A DNA stretch of 14,114 bases from an uncultured Limnohabitans sp. (GTDB taxonomy: Bacteria > Pseudomonadota > Gammaproteobacteria > Burkholderiales > Burkholderiaceae_C). Positions within the stretch are counted from its first letter, which is position 1, and every line of letters begins with the position of its first letter. The position numbers and the translations under genes were made by a program. Below the pieces are notes generated by a model that saw only the letters and a program-made list of their open reading frames with translations, did not search any database and was not told the DNA's origin. Below, piece by piece: positions 7,213 through 14,114 of the stretch. The stretch lies in contig NZ_CALBEX010000224.1 of the NCBI RefSeq assembly GCF_937889215.1, forward strand, positions 1 to 14,114, read 5' to 3'.

Positions 7213-7284
7213 GGTCGGCCGGTCGGCCGGTCGGCCGGTCGGCCGGTCGGCCGGTCGGTCGGTCGGTCGGTCGGTCGGTCGGTC
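7213..7284. repeat. Tetranucleotide array (GGTCGGCC)5(GGTC)8
   Basis: Eighteen perfect 4-base units fill 72 bases: five copies of GGTCGGCC, then eight of GGTC, ending in a degenerate GGTT. It lies in the gap between the two oxygenase genes, about 110 bases upstream of the TauD-type start and 35 bases past the DODA-type stop. It has no stops in any frame on the + strand, which creates spurious Arg/Gly/Ser/Val/Pro reading frames. Simple repeats of this length can change copy number by slippage. Confidence 0.95.
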
Positions 7285-7319
7285 GGTTTGTGCGTGGCGC
7301 GATGCTGCCACTGTCCCGA

Positions 7320-8141
7320 TTACCCAAATGTGAAGGCCGACAACGCCGTCTCCATCACACGGTCTGAAAACACCTTGCGCCCCGCATCCATGCCCCCGGC
7401 GCCTGCGGCGGTCATCAGCGGTAGCAGGTGTTCTTCGGCGCGAGCCGGGTGGCAGTCACGCGCCCCTGGCGCTTGCGTCCAGTTCGACAGCAAGCGATCG
7501 CGCTCTTGTGGCGTGGCTTCAACCGCTGCCGTGAGCCATGTGTCAAACGCATCAGAAATCGGGCCGTATTGCGGGTTGCCATAGCCGCGCATGTTGTGAA
7601 AACTCATGCCGCTGCCGATGATCAACACACTTTGATCCCGCAGCCCTTGCAGGGCACGGCCGACCTGCAGTTGTTGTGTCGGATCGAGCGAGTCGTTCAG
7701 TGAGAGTTGCACCACCGGGATGTTGGCCTGCGGAAAAATCAATTGAAGCGGGATGAACATGCCGTGGTCAAAACCCCGTTGCGCGTCCGAGGCGCAGGCG
7801 ATACCTGCCGCCCCGAGTGTGGCCAGCATCTGCGCGGCCAGTGCCGGGTCACCCGGCGCGGGGTATTGGAGTTCATAGGTGTGCGGCGGGAACCCCGAGT
7901 AGTCGTAAATCAGCTGGGGGTGCGAGCCGCTGGTCACGGTCACCTTTGGTGTCAGCCAATGGGCCGAGACCAAGACGATGGCCTTGGGTGTGCACGGCAA
8001 GGTGGTGGCCAAGTTTTTCAAAAAATCGGCCATTCGATGCCAAGCGTCTGGCGGGTTCCAGTCCATGAAAAAGCAGGGGCCTGCGCCATGAGGGATGAAC
8101 CAGGTTGGCATTTTGCTGTGGGTGGCGCTGGTGGGGATCAT
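7320..8141 (-). CDS. LigB/DODA-type class III extradiol dioxygenase
   Basis: Encodes 273 residues from the ATG at 8141, the length of YgiD/DODA-like enzymes. The frame is open to 8315, but that extension (RSGRRYIKTEP and similar) has no family character. The 8141 ATG has GGAGG eleven bases upstream, while the next ATG (8111) has none. Metal-type histidines stand in conserved settings: FIPHGAGP (H18), LVSAHW (H61), FDHGMFIPL (H126), GSGMSFHNM (H182) and DCHPARAEEHLLPL (H231, H238). These enzymes use a bound Fe(II) or Zn(II) in the cytoplasm to open catecholic rings, or act as DOPA dioxygenase-like proteins. The true substrate is unknown; the related E. coli ygiD has been tied to DOPA cleavage. 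It is divergent from the SOS operon. Confidence 0.9.
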   Translation of the reverse strand: MIPTSATHSKMPTWFIPHGAGPCFFMDWNPPDAWHRMADFLKNLATTLPCTPKAIVLVSAHWLTPKVTVTSGSHPQLIYDYSGFPPHTYELQYPAPGDPALAAQMLATLGAAGIACASDAQRGFDHGMFIPLQLIFPQANIPVVQLSLNDSLDPTQQLQVGRALQGLRDQSVLIIGSGMSFHNMRGYGNPQYGPISDAFDTWLTAAVEATPQERDRLLSNWTQAPGARDCHPARAEEHLLPLMTAAGAGGMDAGRKVFSDRVMETALSAFTFG

Positions 8142-8152
8142 GGGTTTCTTGG

Positions 8153-8157
8153 CCTCC
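8153..8157 (-). promoter_or_regulatory. Ribosome binding site deciding the DODA start
   Basis: On the - strand this reads GGAGG, eleven bases before the ATG at 8141. It decides for that start over the longer open frame to 8315 and the ATG at 8111. Confidence 0.6.
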
Positions 8158-8210
8158 AGTGAGGGGGTGAGGTCGGGGTGTCTTACGGCGGGGTTCGCTG
8201 GTTCTGTCTT

Positions 8211-8216
8211 TATATA
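8211..8216 (-). promoter_or_regulatory. Possible -10 of the DODA-type gene
   Basis: TATATA (running into AAAG on the - strand) is 70 bases upstream of the start. No clear -35 is seen at the right distance, so this is a weak call. Confidence 0.3.
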
Positions 8217-8369
8217 CCTGCGGCCTGAGCGACTTTTGATCTTGGACATCGCTTCGCTTGGCCAAAATTCCGAGGACGTGTGGTTTTTCAGGCCTGCGCC
8301 CCGTTGCAAGGCCATGCCAGCACTCCGTATTTGGGTTCTAAAGTGTCTTATTTTGGGTGATCCGTGAAC

Positions 8370-8399
8370 TTGGCTGGCTGTATGAATATCCAGTATATT
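8370..8399 (+). promoter_or_regulatory. umuD promoter
   Basis: A -35-like TTGGCT (8370-8375) and a -10 TATATT (8394-8399) are 18 bases apart. A LexA box fills the spacer. The expected transcription start is within a base or two of 8406, which is also the first base of the predicted umuD ATG. Confidence 0.6.
8378..8393 (+). promoter_or_regulatory. LexA (SOS) box
   Basis: CTGTATGAATATCCAG matches the CTGT-N8-ACAG consensus at seven of the eight key bases (C in place of the first A of ACAG), with an AT-rich centre. It sits between the -35 and -10 of the umuD-cho-umuC operon, so LexA would block polymerase until DNA damage triggers its cleavage. The function of the genes behind it makes this call strong. 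Confidence 0.82.
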
Positions 8400-8405
8400 T
8401 GGCGC

Positions 8406-8846
8406 ATGACAAGCAATCCTATTTCATGCCCGCAACCGGTTTGGGTGCCCGACGCCAAAGTCTGGTTGGCGATGTGCGCGTGGACTGTCCGGGCGGGTTT
8501 TCCTTCGCCAGCGGCGGACCACACGCGCAAGCGCATTGACCTGAACGAGCACCTGATCCGCAACAAAGAGGCGACTTTCATCTTCCGGGTCAAGGGTGAC
8601 TCCATGAATGGCATCGGCATTTATGAGGGCGATGAGTTGTTGGTGGACCGCTCCATCGAGGCCAAGCACGGCAACATTGTGCTGGCGGTGTTGAATGGCG
8701 ATTACACCGTCAAGCGCCTGTATCGCCGTGGCGGCGTGGTCAAGCTGATCGCAGAAAACCCACTGTATCCGCCCATCGTGGTCAAGGAGGGTGAGGAGTT
8801 GGTGATTTGGGGTGTGGTCACGCGCAACCTGCATAAACTGTATTGA
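8406..8846 (+). CDS. umuD: UmuD, pol V accessory subunit (self-cleaving)
   Basis: Encodes 146 residues (E. coli UmuD has 139). After damage, RecA-stimulated self-cleavage would give UmuD', which joins UmuC to form translesion DNA polymerase V. The cleavage site is A30-G31 in VRAGFPSPAAD, where E. coli UmuD has Cys-Gly. The serine-lysine dyad is S66 (VKGDSMNG) and K103 (DYTVKRLYR), with the same 37-residue spacing as E. coli S60/K97. The motif FPSPAAD, then RIDLNEHLI, is diagnostic. The longer frame from GTG 8364 would run through the LexA box and promoter, so the ATG at 8406 is chosen; it lies almost at the predicted transcript start and lacks a good ribosome site. It leads the umuD-cho-umuC operon, with four bases to the next ATG. 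Confidence 0.93.
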   Translation: MTSNPISCPQPVWVPDAKVWLAMCAWTVRAGFPSPAADHTRKRIDLNEHLIRNKEATFIFRVKGDSMNGIGIYEGDELLVDRSIEAKHGNIVLAVLNGDYTVKRLYRRGGVVKLIAENPLYPPIVVKEGEELVIWGVVTRNLHKLY

Positions 8847-8850
8847 CACC

Positions 8851-9681
8851 ATGACCCCGAGTGAACCGTCTTCTTCTCATTTGATCGATCCGGCATCTCT
8901 GGCCGCGCTGCCACGCAGCGCGGGTGTTTATATCTTTCAGGGTGTGGGCACACTGCCCCTTTACATCGGCAAAAGCGTGGACATTCGCAGCCGCGTTTTG
9001 GCGCATTTGAGGGCCGAGGACGAGGCCGCAATGATCGCCCAGTCCCGCAGGGTGGATTACATCGAGACCGCTGGCGAGATCGGTGCATTGCTGCTCGAAG
9101 CCCGTTTGATCAAAGAGCAAAGCCCCTTGTTCAACATTCGATTGCGCCGTTTGCGCAATCTTTGTGCGATCCAGCTGACCGAGAAGGCGGGGGAAAGGGC
9201 GCCCGTCGTCGTCTCGGGCCAAGATGTTCCAGTCGGCCGCACGGATGACCTGTATGGGCTTTTTGGTTCCGTGCATGCGGCACAGAGCAAGCTGCGCGAG
9301 CTGGCGGACCAGCACCGGCTCTGTTTGGGCTTGCTGGGCCTGGAAAAAATCAGCCCGCGGGGCTGCTTTGGCCTGCAGGTCAAGACCTGCCTGGGGGCTT
9401 GTGTGGGCCAAGAGGCCAGGCAGGACCACGATCAACGCCTATTTTCTGCGCTGCTGGACTTGAAAGTTCATGCCTGGCCTTACCCGGGTGCGGTGGATTT
9501 GTTGGAGTCTAACGGCGACTGGATTCAACGGCACCGCATTCAAGACTGGCGCTACATGGGCACATGGTGCTCCAGGTCCCAGCAAATGGTGCGGCATGAA
9601 CAGCTTCGGTTTGATTTGGACACGTACAAAATTTTGGTCAAGCCTCTCATGCTCAAGACCGCCAGGATTGAGCCCGCATGA
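8851..9681 (+). CDS. cho: Cho-type GIY-YIG nuclease (UvrC homologue)
   Basis: Encodes 276 residues from the ATG at 8851, four bases after the umuD stop; E. coli Cho is slightly longer. The GIY-YIG nuclease domain spans about residues 20-100: GVYIFQ (25-30), LYIGKSVDIRSRV (37-49, with R46) and the catalytic glutamate E83 in GALLLEARLIKEQSPLFNIR. The C-terminal part carries the UvrC/Cho-like region with LGACVGQEARQDHDQRL; the UvrC C-terminal RNase H-like half and the helix-hairpin-helix are absent. Known Cho makes the 3' incision in nucleotide excision repair with UvrAB, especially at bulky lesions, and is SOS induced. Here the gene lies within a LexA-controlled pol V operon, and its stop overlaps the umuC start (ATGA). 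An alternative name would be UvrC-like endonuclease. Confidence 0.9.
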   Translation: MTPSEPSSSHLIDPASLAALPRSAGVYIFQGVGTLPLYIGKSVDIRSRVLAHLRAEDEAAMIAQSRRVDYIETAGEIGALLLEARLIKEQSPLFNIRLRRLRNLCAIQLTEKAGERAPVVVSGQDVPVGRTDDLYGLFGSVHAAQSKLRELADQHRLCLGLLGLEKISPRGCFGLQVKTCLGACVGQEARQDHDQRLFSALLDLKVHAWPYPGAVDLLESNGDWIQRHRIQDWRYMGTWCSRSQQMVRHEQLRFDLDTYKILVKPLMLKTARIEPA

Positions 9682-10940
9682 CACCGCAGTTGGCGCTTGT
9701 GGACTGCAATAACTTCTACGTGTCATGTGAGCGGATCTTCAGGCCAGATCTGGCGCGGGTGCCGATGGTCATTTTGTCCAACAACGATGGCTGTGTCGTG
9801 TCACGCTCCAACGAGGCCAAGGCATTGGGCATCAAAATGGGGCAGCCCTGGTTCGAGTGCCAACCGCTGGCCGAGGCGCATGGCATTTTGGCCCTGAGCA
9901 GCAACTACGCGCTGTATGCCGATATGTCCAACCGGGTCATGAACATCTTGCGTGATTTTTCTCCGCAGTGCGAGGTTTACTCGATCGATGAGTGTTTTGT
10001 GGACCTCACGGGCAGCCCCCGGTTGCGAGAGCTCAGTTACGCCATGCGTGAACGTGTGGGCCGGTGGACGGGCATGCCCGTTTGCGTGGGCATAGGACCG
10101 ACCAAGACCTTGGCCAAACTGGCCAACCATGTGGCGAAAAAGCATCCGCGATCCCAAGGGGTTTTCAACTACAACGCATTGACTGGGGATCAAAAATCCC
10201 AGTTGTTGAAGCGTCTGCCTGTGCAGGAGGTTTGGGGCGTTGGGCGCAAGTTGACCCAGCGCTTGGCGCTTCATGGGGTGTGCACGGCCTGGGACTTGCG
10301 TGAGGCCCACATGCCAACGCTGCGTTCAGAGTTCGGGGTGGTCTTGGAAAAGACCCAGCGCGAGTTGCAGGAAACGTCCTGCATGCCGTTGGAGGAAGCG
10401 CCCTGCGACAAGCAGCAAATCATCTCCAGCCGCTCGTTTGGGGGCATGGTCACTGAGCTGCCGGTTTTGAAAGATGCACTGTCGACATTCGTGGCCAACG
10501 CCTGTGCCAAATTGCGCGCTCAAAACAGCCATGCGGCGGTGATACAGGTTTTTTTACAGACCAACCGATTTCGCAAGGAACTGCCCCAATACACGCCCAG
10601 CTTGGCGGTGCCGCTGCCTTACCCCACCAACGACTCCTTGGAGGTCAATCGGTGGGCGGGCTGGCTGTGTGAGCGCATGTTCAAGCCTGAGTACCAGTAC
10701 AAAAAGGCGGGGGTCATGCTGAGCGAGATCAGTCCGCTGAGTCACCACCAAGGTGATTTGCTGGAGACGGCGCGACCCGACAAGCACAAGCTCATGCAGG
10801 CACTGGATGGGTTGAACGCGCGCTATGGCCGTGGCGCAGTCAAGGTGTCAACCCAAGGCGCATACACAGGTTGGCAAATGAAGCAGGAGCGCAAGTCCCC
10901 CAACTACACCACCAGCTGGACAGATGTGCCGTGGGTTTGA
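9678..10940 (+). CDS. umuC: UmuC, Y-family DNA polymerase V catalytic subunit
   Basis: Encodes 420 residues, like E. coli UmuC (422). The palm carboxylates are D9 (LVDCNNFYVSCER) and D104-E105 (YSIDECFVDL), which bind the catalytic metals. LSNNDGCVVSRSNEAKALGI (33-52) is the nucleotide and template contact region. GIGPTKTLAKLANHVAKKHP (138-157) and VWGVGRKLTQRL (185-196) are the thumb and HhH-like parts. The little-finger end includes NRFRKELPQY and a clamp-binding QGDLL at 358-362, the position of QLNLF in E. coli. The C-terminus YTTSWTDVPWV is typical. With UmuD' it would copy damaged DNA in the SOS response. The ATG at 9678 overlaps the cho stop, so all three genes are a tight operon under the LexA box. 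No clear terminator follows on the + strand. Confidence 0.96.
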   Translation: MTPQLALVDCNNFYVSCERIFRPDLARVPMVILSNNDGCVVSRSNEAKALGIKMGQPWFECQPLAEAHGILALSSNYALYADMSNRVMNILRDFSPQCEVYSIDECFVDLTGSPRLRELSYAMRERVGRWTGMPVCVGIGPTKTLAKLANHVAKKHPRSQGVFNYNALTGDQKSQLLKRLPVQEVWGVGRKLTQRLALHGVCTAWDLREAHMPTLRSEFGVVLEKTQRELQETSCMPLEEAPCDKQQIISSRSFGGMVTELPVLKDALSTFVANACAKLRAQNSHAAVIQVFLQTNRFRKELPQYTPSLAVPLPYPTNDSLEVNRWAGWLCERMFKPEYQYKKAGVMLSEISPLSHHQGDLLETARPDKHKLMQALDGLNARYGRGAVKVSTQGAYTGWQMKQERKSPNYTTSWTDVPWV

Positions 10941-11004
10941 TGCCGAGGTTTTTGGCGGAGCCTCATCGGGTCTTTCTAGGCTGTTGTGTGTCCGGCTGAT
11001 CGCG

Positions 11005-11029
11005 TAAAAAAGCCCGCACAAGGCGGGCT
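11005..11029 (-). terminator. Intrinsic terminator of gltA
   Basis: On the - strand AGCCCGC and GCGGGCT form a perfect 7-bp stem with a 5-base loop (CTTGT), directly followed by TTTTT. This is a classic rho-independent terminator about 40 bases past the gltA stop, ending the sdh-gltA transcript. In the + direction no U run follows. Confidence 0.88.
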
Positions 11030-11067
11030 CTCTTGGTCCGGGCTTTAGGGGCGCGGTTGAAATCCGA

Positions 11068-12366
<1,299 letters not shown>

Positions 12367-12408
12367 GGTGGGTTTCCTCTTGGTTTCCAGATATGAACCT
12401 TGGCAGGC

Positions 12409-12717
12409 TCAGGCTCTCAGCATGTCCAGGACTTCACACACCTCTTCGGTGCTGATCTCGGTCTGCAGTTCCGTTCGGCGCAGCAGCAAGTCCATGAGAT
12501 CGTTGTCTGACAGGTCCATCAGCACATACATGCCGCGGGCCTGACCAACCGTCAGCGCAGCGGCGTGGCGATTGAAAAAACGCTCGATGAAAAGATCGTT
12601 CTCGAGCAAACCGCGTCGGCTGCGCCAGCGCAGTTTGCTCAGTGACCGCTCGCTCAAAGGTGCGAGGCGGTCGGCATCGACCAAAGATGCGTCTTCCAGA
12701 ATGGGGGTGACAGTCAT
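12409..12717 (-). CDS. sdhE: SdhE, flavinylation factor for succinate dehydrogenase
   Basis: Encodes 102 residues, a little longer than E. coli SdhE (about 88) through an N-terminal extension. The family signature SRRGLLENDLFIERFF (33-48) contains the RGxxE motif (R35, G36, E39), needed for covalent FAD attachment to SdhA. The rest is a short five-helix bundle. The frame extends upstream into sdhB, but the start must be the ATG at 12717, which shares one base with the sdhB stop (TGATG), a coupling overlap. It lies between sdhB and gltA and acts in the cytoplasm on the SdhA subunit encoded upstream. Confidence 0.93.
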   Translation of the reverse strand: MTVTPILEDASLVDADRLAPLSERSLSKLRWRSRRGLLENDLFIERFFNRHAAALTVGQARGMYVLMDLSDNDLMDLLLRRTELQTEISTEEVCEVLDMLRA

Positions 12718-13421
12718 CAGGCAGCGCGGCGCAACATCATTTCTTTGATTTTGCCAATCGCCTTGGTGGGGTTCAGACCCTTGGGGCAGACATCGACGCA
12801 ATTCATGATGGTGTGGCAGCGGAACAAGCGGTAGGGGTCTTCCAAGTTGTCCAAGCGCTCGGCGGTGGCTTCGTCGCGGCTGTCGGCGATGAAGCGGTAA
12901 GCCTGCAGCAAACCGGCCGGGCCCACGAACTTGTCGGGGTTCCACCAGAAGCTGGGGCAGGCGGTCGAGCAGCTGGCGCACAAGATGCACTCGTACAAGC
13001 CGTTCAGCTCGTCACGATCTTCCGGACTTTGCAGGCGCTCGGTTTCGGGCGGAATGGTGCTGTTGATCAGGTAAGGTTTGATCGAGTGGTATTGCTTGAA
13101 GAACTGGGTCATGTCCACGATCACGTCGCGGATCACAGGCAAGCCGGGCAGGGGTTTCAAAACGATGTTGCCGGGCAGTGTGTTCATGTTGGTCAAACAC
13201 GCCAGCCCGTTTTTGCCGTTGATGTTCATCGCGTCCGAGCCGCACACGCCTTCGCGGCAAGAGCGGCGGAACGAAATGGTGGGGTCCACGGCCTTGAGCT
13301 TCATCAGGGCGTCGAGCAACATGCGTTCGTTGCCGTCCAGCTCCACCTGGATGGTTTGCATGTAAGGCTTGGCGTCCTTGTCAGGGTCGTAGCGGTAGAT
13401 CTGGAAAGTGCGTAGGGTCAT
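12717..13421 (-). CDS. sdhB: Succinate dehydrogenase iron-sulfur subunit
   Basis: Encodes 234 residues from the ATG at 13421, which has AGGAG seven bases upstream; the longer frame to 13481 is not supported. It carries electrons from SdhA to the quinone site of complex II at the inner membrane. The [2Fe-2S] ligands are C55, C60 and C75, with D63 at the fourth position as in E. coli SdhB (SCREGVCGSD ... NGLAC). The [4Fe-4S] ligands are C145, C148 and C151 (CILCASC) with C212. The [3Fe-4S] ligands are C155, C202 and C208. It is between sdhA and sdhE on the same strand, and its stop overlaps the sdhE start by one base. Confidence 0.97.
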   Translation of the reverse strand: MTLRTFQIYRYDPDKDAKPYMQTIQVELDGNERMLLDALMKLKAVDPTISFRRSCREGVCGSDAMNINGKNGLACLTNMNTLPGNIVLKPLPGLPVIRDVIVDMTQFFKQYHSIKPYLINSTIPPETERLQSPEDRDELNGLYECILCASCSTACPSFWWNPDKFVGPAGLLQAYRFIADSRDEATAERLDNLEDPYRLFRCHTIMNCVDVCPKGLNPTKAIGKIKEMMLRRAA

Positions 13422-13428
13422 GAAATAA

Positions 13429-13433
13429 CTCCT
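13429..13433 (-). promoter_or_regulatory. Ribosome binding site deciding the sdhB start
   Basis: AGGAG on the - strand lies seven bases before the ATG at 13421 and rejects the longer open frame that starts at 13481. Confidence 0.65.
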
Positions 13434-13448
13434 GGTGTATTCGGGGGG

Positions 13449-13476
13449 CGGACCGTCACTGGAAGCGAGCGGTCCG
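13449..13476. repeat. Inverted repeat in the sdhA-sdhB gap
   Basis: CGGACCG and CGGTCCG form a 7-bp stem with a 14-base loop in the 63-base gap. No T run follows on the coding strand, so it is not a terminator. It may be an mRNA structure for stability or processing, or chance in GC-rich DNA. Confidence 0.4.
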
Positions 13477-13484
13477 AACAATCT

Positions 13485-14114
13485 TTAGAAGGTGCGAACC
13501 TTGGGTGGCACAGAGTCCACCGTCAAGGGCTTGAGCTTGACGGGCTTGTAGGTCAAGCTGTTGTCGGCGCTGTGCCACAGGGTGTGTTTCATCCAGTTGG
13601 CGTCGTCGCGGCCCAAGGGTGCCACGGCATCGTCCACTGGGCGCTCATAGTCGCTCACGGTGTGGGCACCACGGCACTCTCGGCGGGCTGCGGCAGACAC
13701 CATGGTGGACTGCGCGGCTTCGATCAGGTTTTCCACTTCCAGGGCTTCAATGCGGGCGGTGTTGAACACTTTGGAGGTGTCCTTCAGGCCGATCGCATTG
13801 ACGCGCTCACGGATGGCCGCGATTTTTTGCACGCCTTCGTCCATGGACGCCTGGGTGCGGAACACACCAGCGTGTTGCTGCATGGCGGCGCGCATGTCGT
13901 TGGCCACGTCCTGGGCGTATTCGCCGCCACGACCTTCAAGCTTGTTCAAGCGCTCGAGGGTGCGGTCTGTGGCATCGGCCGGCAGGTCTTTGTGCGACTT
14001 GGTTTTGGAGGCGAAGTCGACGATGTGGTTGCCGGCAGCGCGCCCGAACACCAGCAAGTCGAGCAGCGAGTTGGTGCCCAAGCGGTTGGCGCCGTGCACC
14101 GACACGCAAGAGCA
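13485..14114 (-). CDS. sdhA: Succinate dehydrogenase flavoprotein subunit, C-terminal part
   Basis: About 209 C-terminal residues are visible; the frame runs off the right edge of the window, so the true start and the FAD-histidine region are missing. The GTG at 14105 is internal, since upstream codons read Cys-Ser-Cys and the family sequence is CVSVHGANRLG. The visible segments are SVHGANRLGTNSLLDLLVFG (FAD fold end), then a helical domain with AAMQQHAGVFR, and RRECRGAHTVSDYERPVDDA with the C-terminal barrel ending PLTVDSVPPKVRTF. It oxidises succinate to fumarate and feeds SdhB in complex II. It is upstream of sdhB in the same operon, by 63 bases. SdhC and SdhD would lie outside the window. 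Confidence 0.96.
   Translation of the reverse strand, partial: CSCVSVHGANRLGTNSLLDLLVFGRAAGNHIVDFASKTKSHKDLPADATDRTLERLNKLEGRGGEYAQDVANDMRAAMQQHAGVFRTQASMDEGVQKIAAIRERVNAIGLKDTSKVFNTARIEALEVENLIEAAQSTMVSAAARRECRGAHTVSDYERPVDDAVAPLGRDDANWMKHTLWHSADNSLTYKPVKLKPLTVDSVPPKVRTF

Noticed and set aside
7213..7284. CRISPR array
   Set aside because: The units are 4 bases, contiguous and without spacers; no cas gene is near.
7131..7584. Two + strand frames rich in Gly, Arg, Ser and Val across the repeat
   Set aside because: A 4-base unit without stops keeps every frame open. They have no ribosome site and overlap the DODA-type gene antisense.
8142..8315. 58-residue N-terminal extension of the DODA-type protein
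   Set aside because: It has no family similarity, crosses a TATATA element, and the GGAGG site supports the ATG at 8141.
10941..11000. Terminator for umuC on the + strand
   Set aside because: Only a short, imperfect GAGG/CCTC pairing with a T-poor tail is seen; the clear stem at 11011-11029 has its U run only on the - strand.
12813..13415. A 200-residue + strand frame opposite sdhB
   Set aside because: It is an antisense shadow; the - strand carries all the iron-sulfur cysteine motifs.

Overview
The window looks like a chromosomal segment of a betaproteobacterium in the Burkholderiales, most likely a Comamonadaceae relative. This is inferred from three things: the sdhA-sdhB-sdhE-gltA gene order, a Bug-type (TctC-like) solute-binding protein beside a LysR regulator, and moderately high GC with GTG/TTG starts. 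No species can be named from the sequence alone. No stretch longer than 300 bases lacks a gene.

Left part (1-2160, + strand): the 3' end of a repeat-rich helical (TPR-like) protein overlaps by four bases a HupE/UreJ-type membrane protein. That protein has an exported N-terminal domain carrying a canonical EF-hand loop. A short hairpin-rich stretch ends the unit. Middle-left (2159-5033, - strand): a three-gene operon of two tandem paralogous alpha/beta hydrolases and a Bug solute-binding protein, read divergently from a LysR regulator (5181-6098). The shared 147-base gap holds a perfect 7-bp inverted repeat over a plausible operon promoter. This resembles a regulated unit that binds a small carboxylate outside the cell and hydrolyses esters or C-C bonds inside it; the substrate is unknown.

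Centre (6129-8141, - strand): two iron-type oxygenases, a TauD/TfdA-family dioxygenase and a LigB/DODA-type extradiol dioxygenase. Between them is a pure tetranucleotide array, (GGTCGGCC)5(GGTC)8, the most eye-catching repeat in the window.

Centre-right (8370-10940, + strand): a compact SOS mutagenesis operon, umuD-cho-umuC. A LexA box lies exactly between the -35 and -10 elements, and the genes are packed with a 4-base gap and then a 4-base overlap. A Cho-type (UvrC N-terminal-like) nuclease gene is set between the two subunits of DNA polymerase V.

Right end (11005-14114, - strand): core TCA-cycle genes sdhA (5' end outside the window), sdhB, sdhE and gltA, closed by a strong intrinsic terminator. 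SdhE is the flavinylation factor for SdhA, so its place in the operon fits its job. The most notable items are the umuD-cho-umuC arrangement, the tetranucleotide array between the oxygenase genes, and the paired-hydrolase/Bug/LysR cluster. None is a clearly new defence or mobile system, and I saw no insertion sequence, CRISPR array, tRNA or rRNA.
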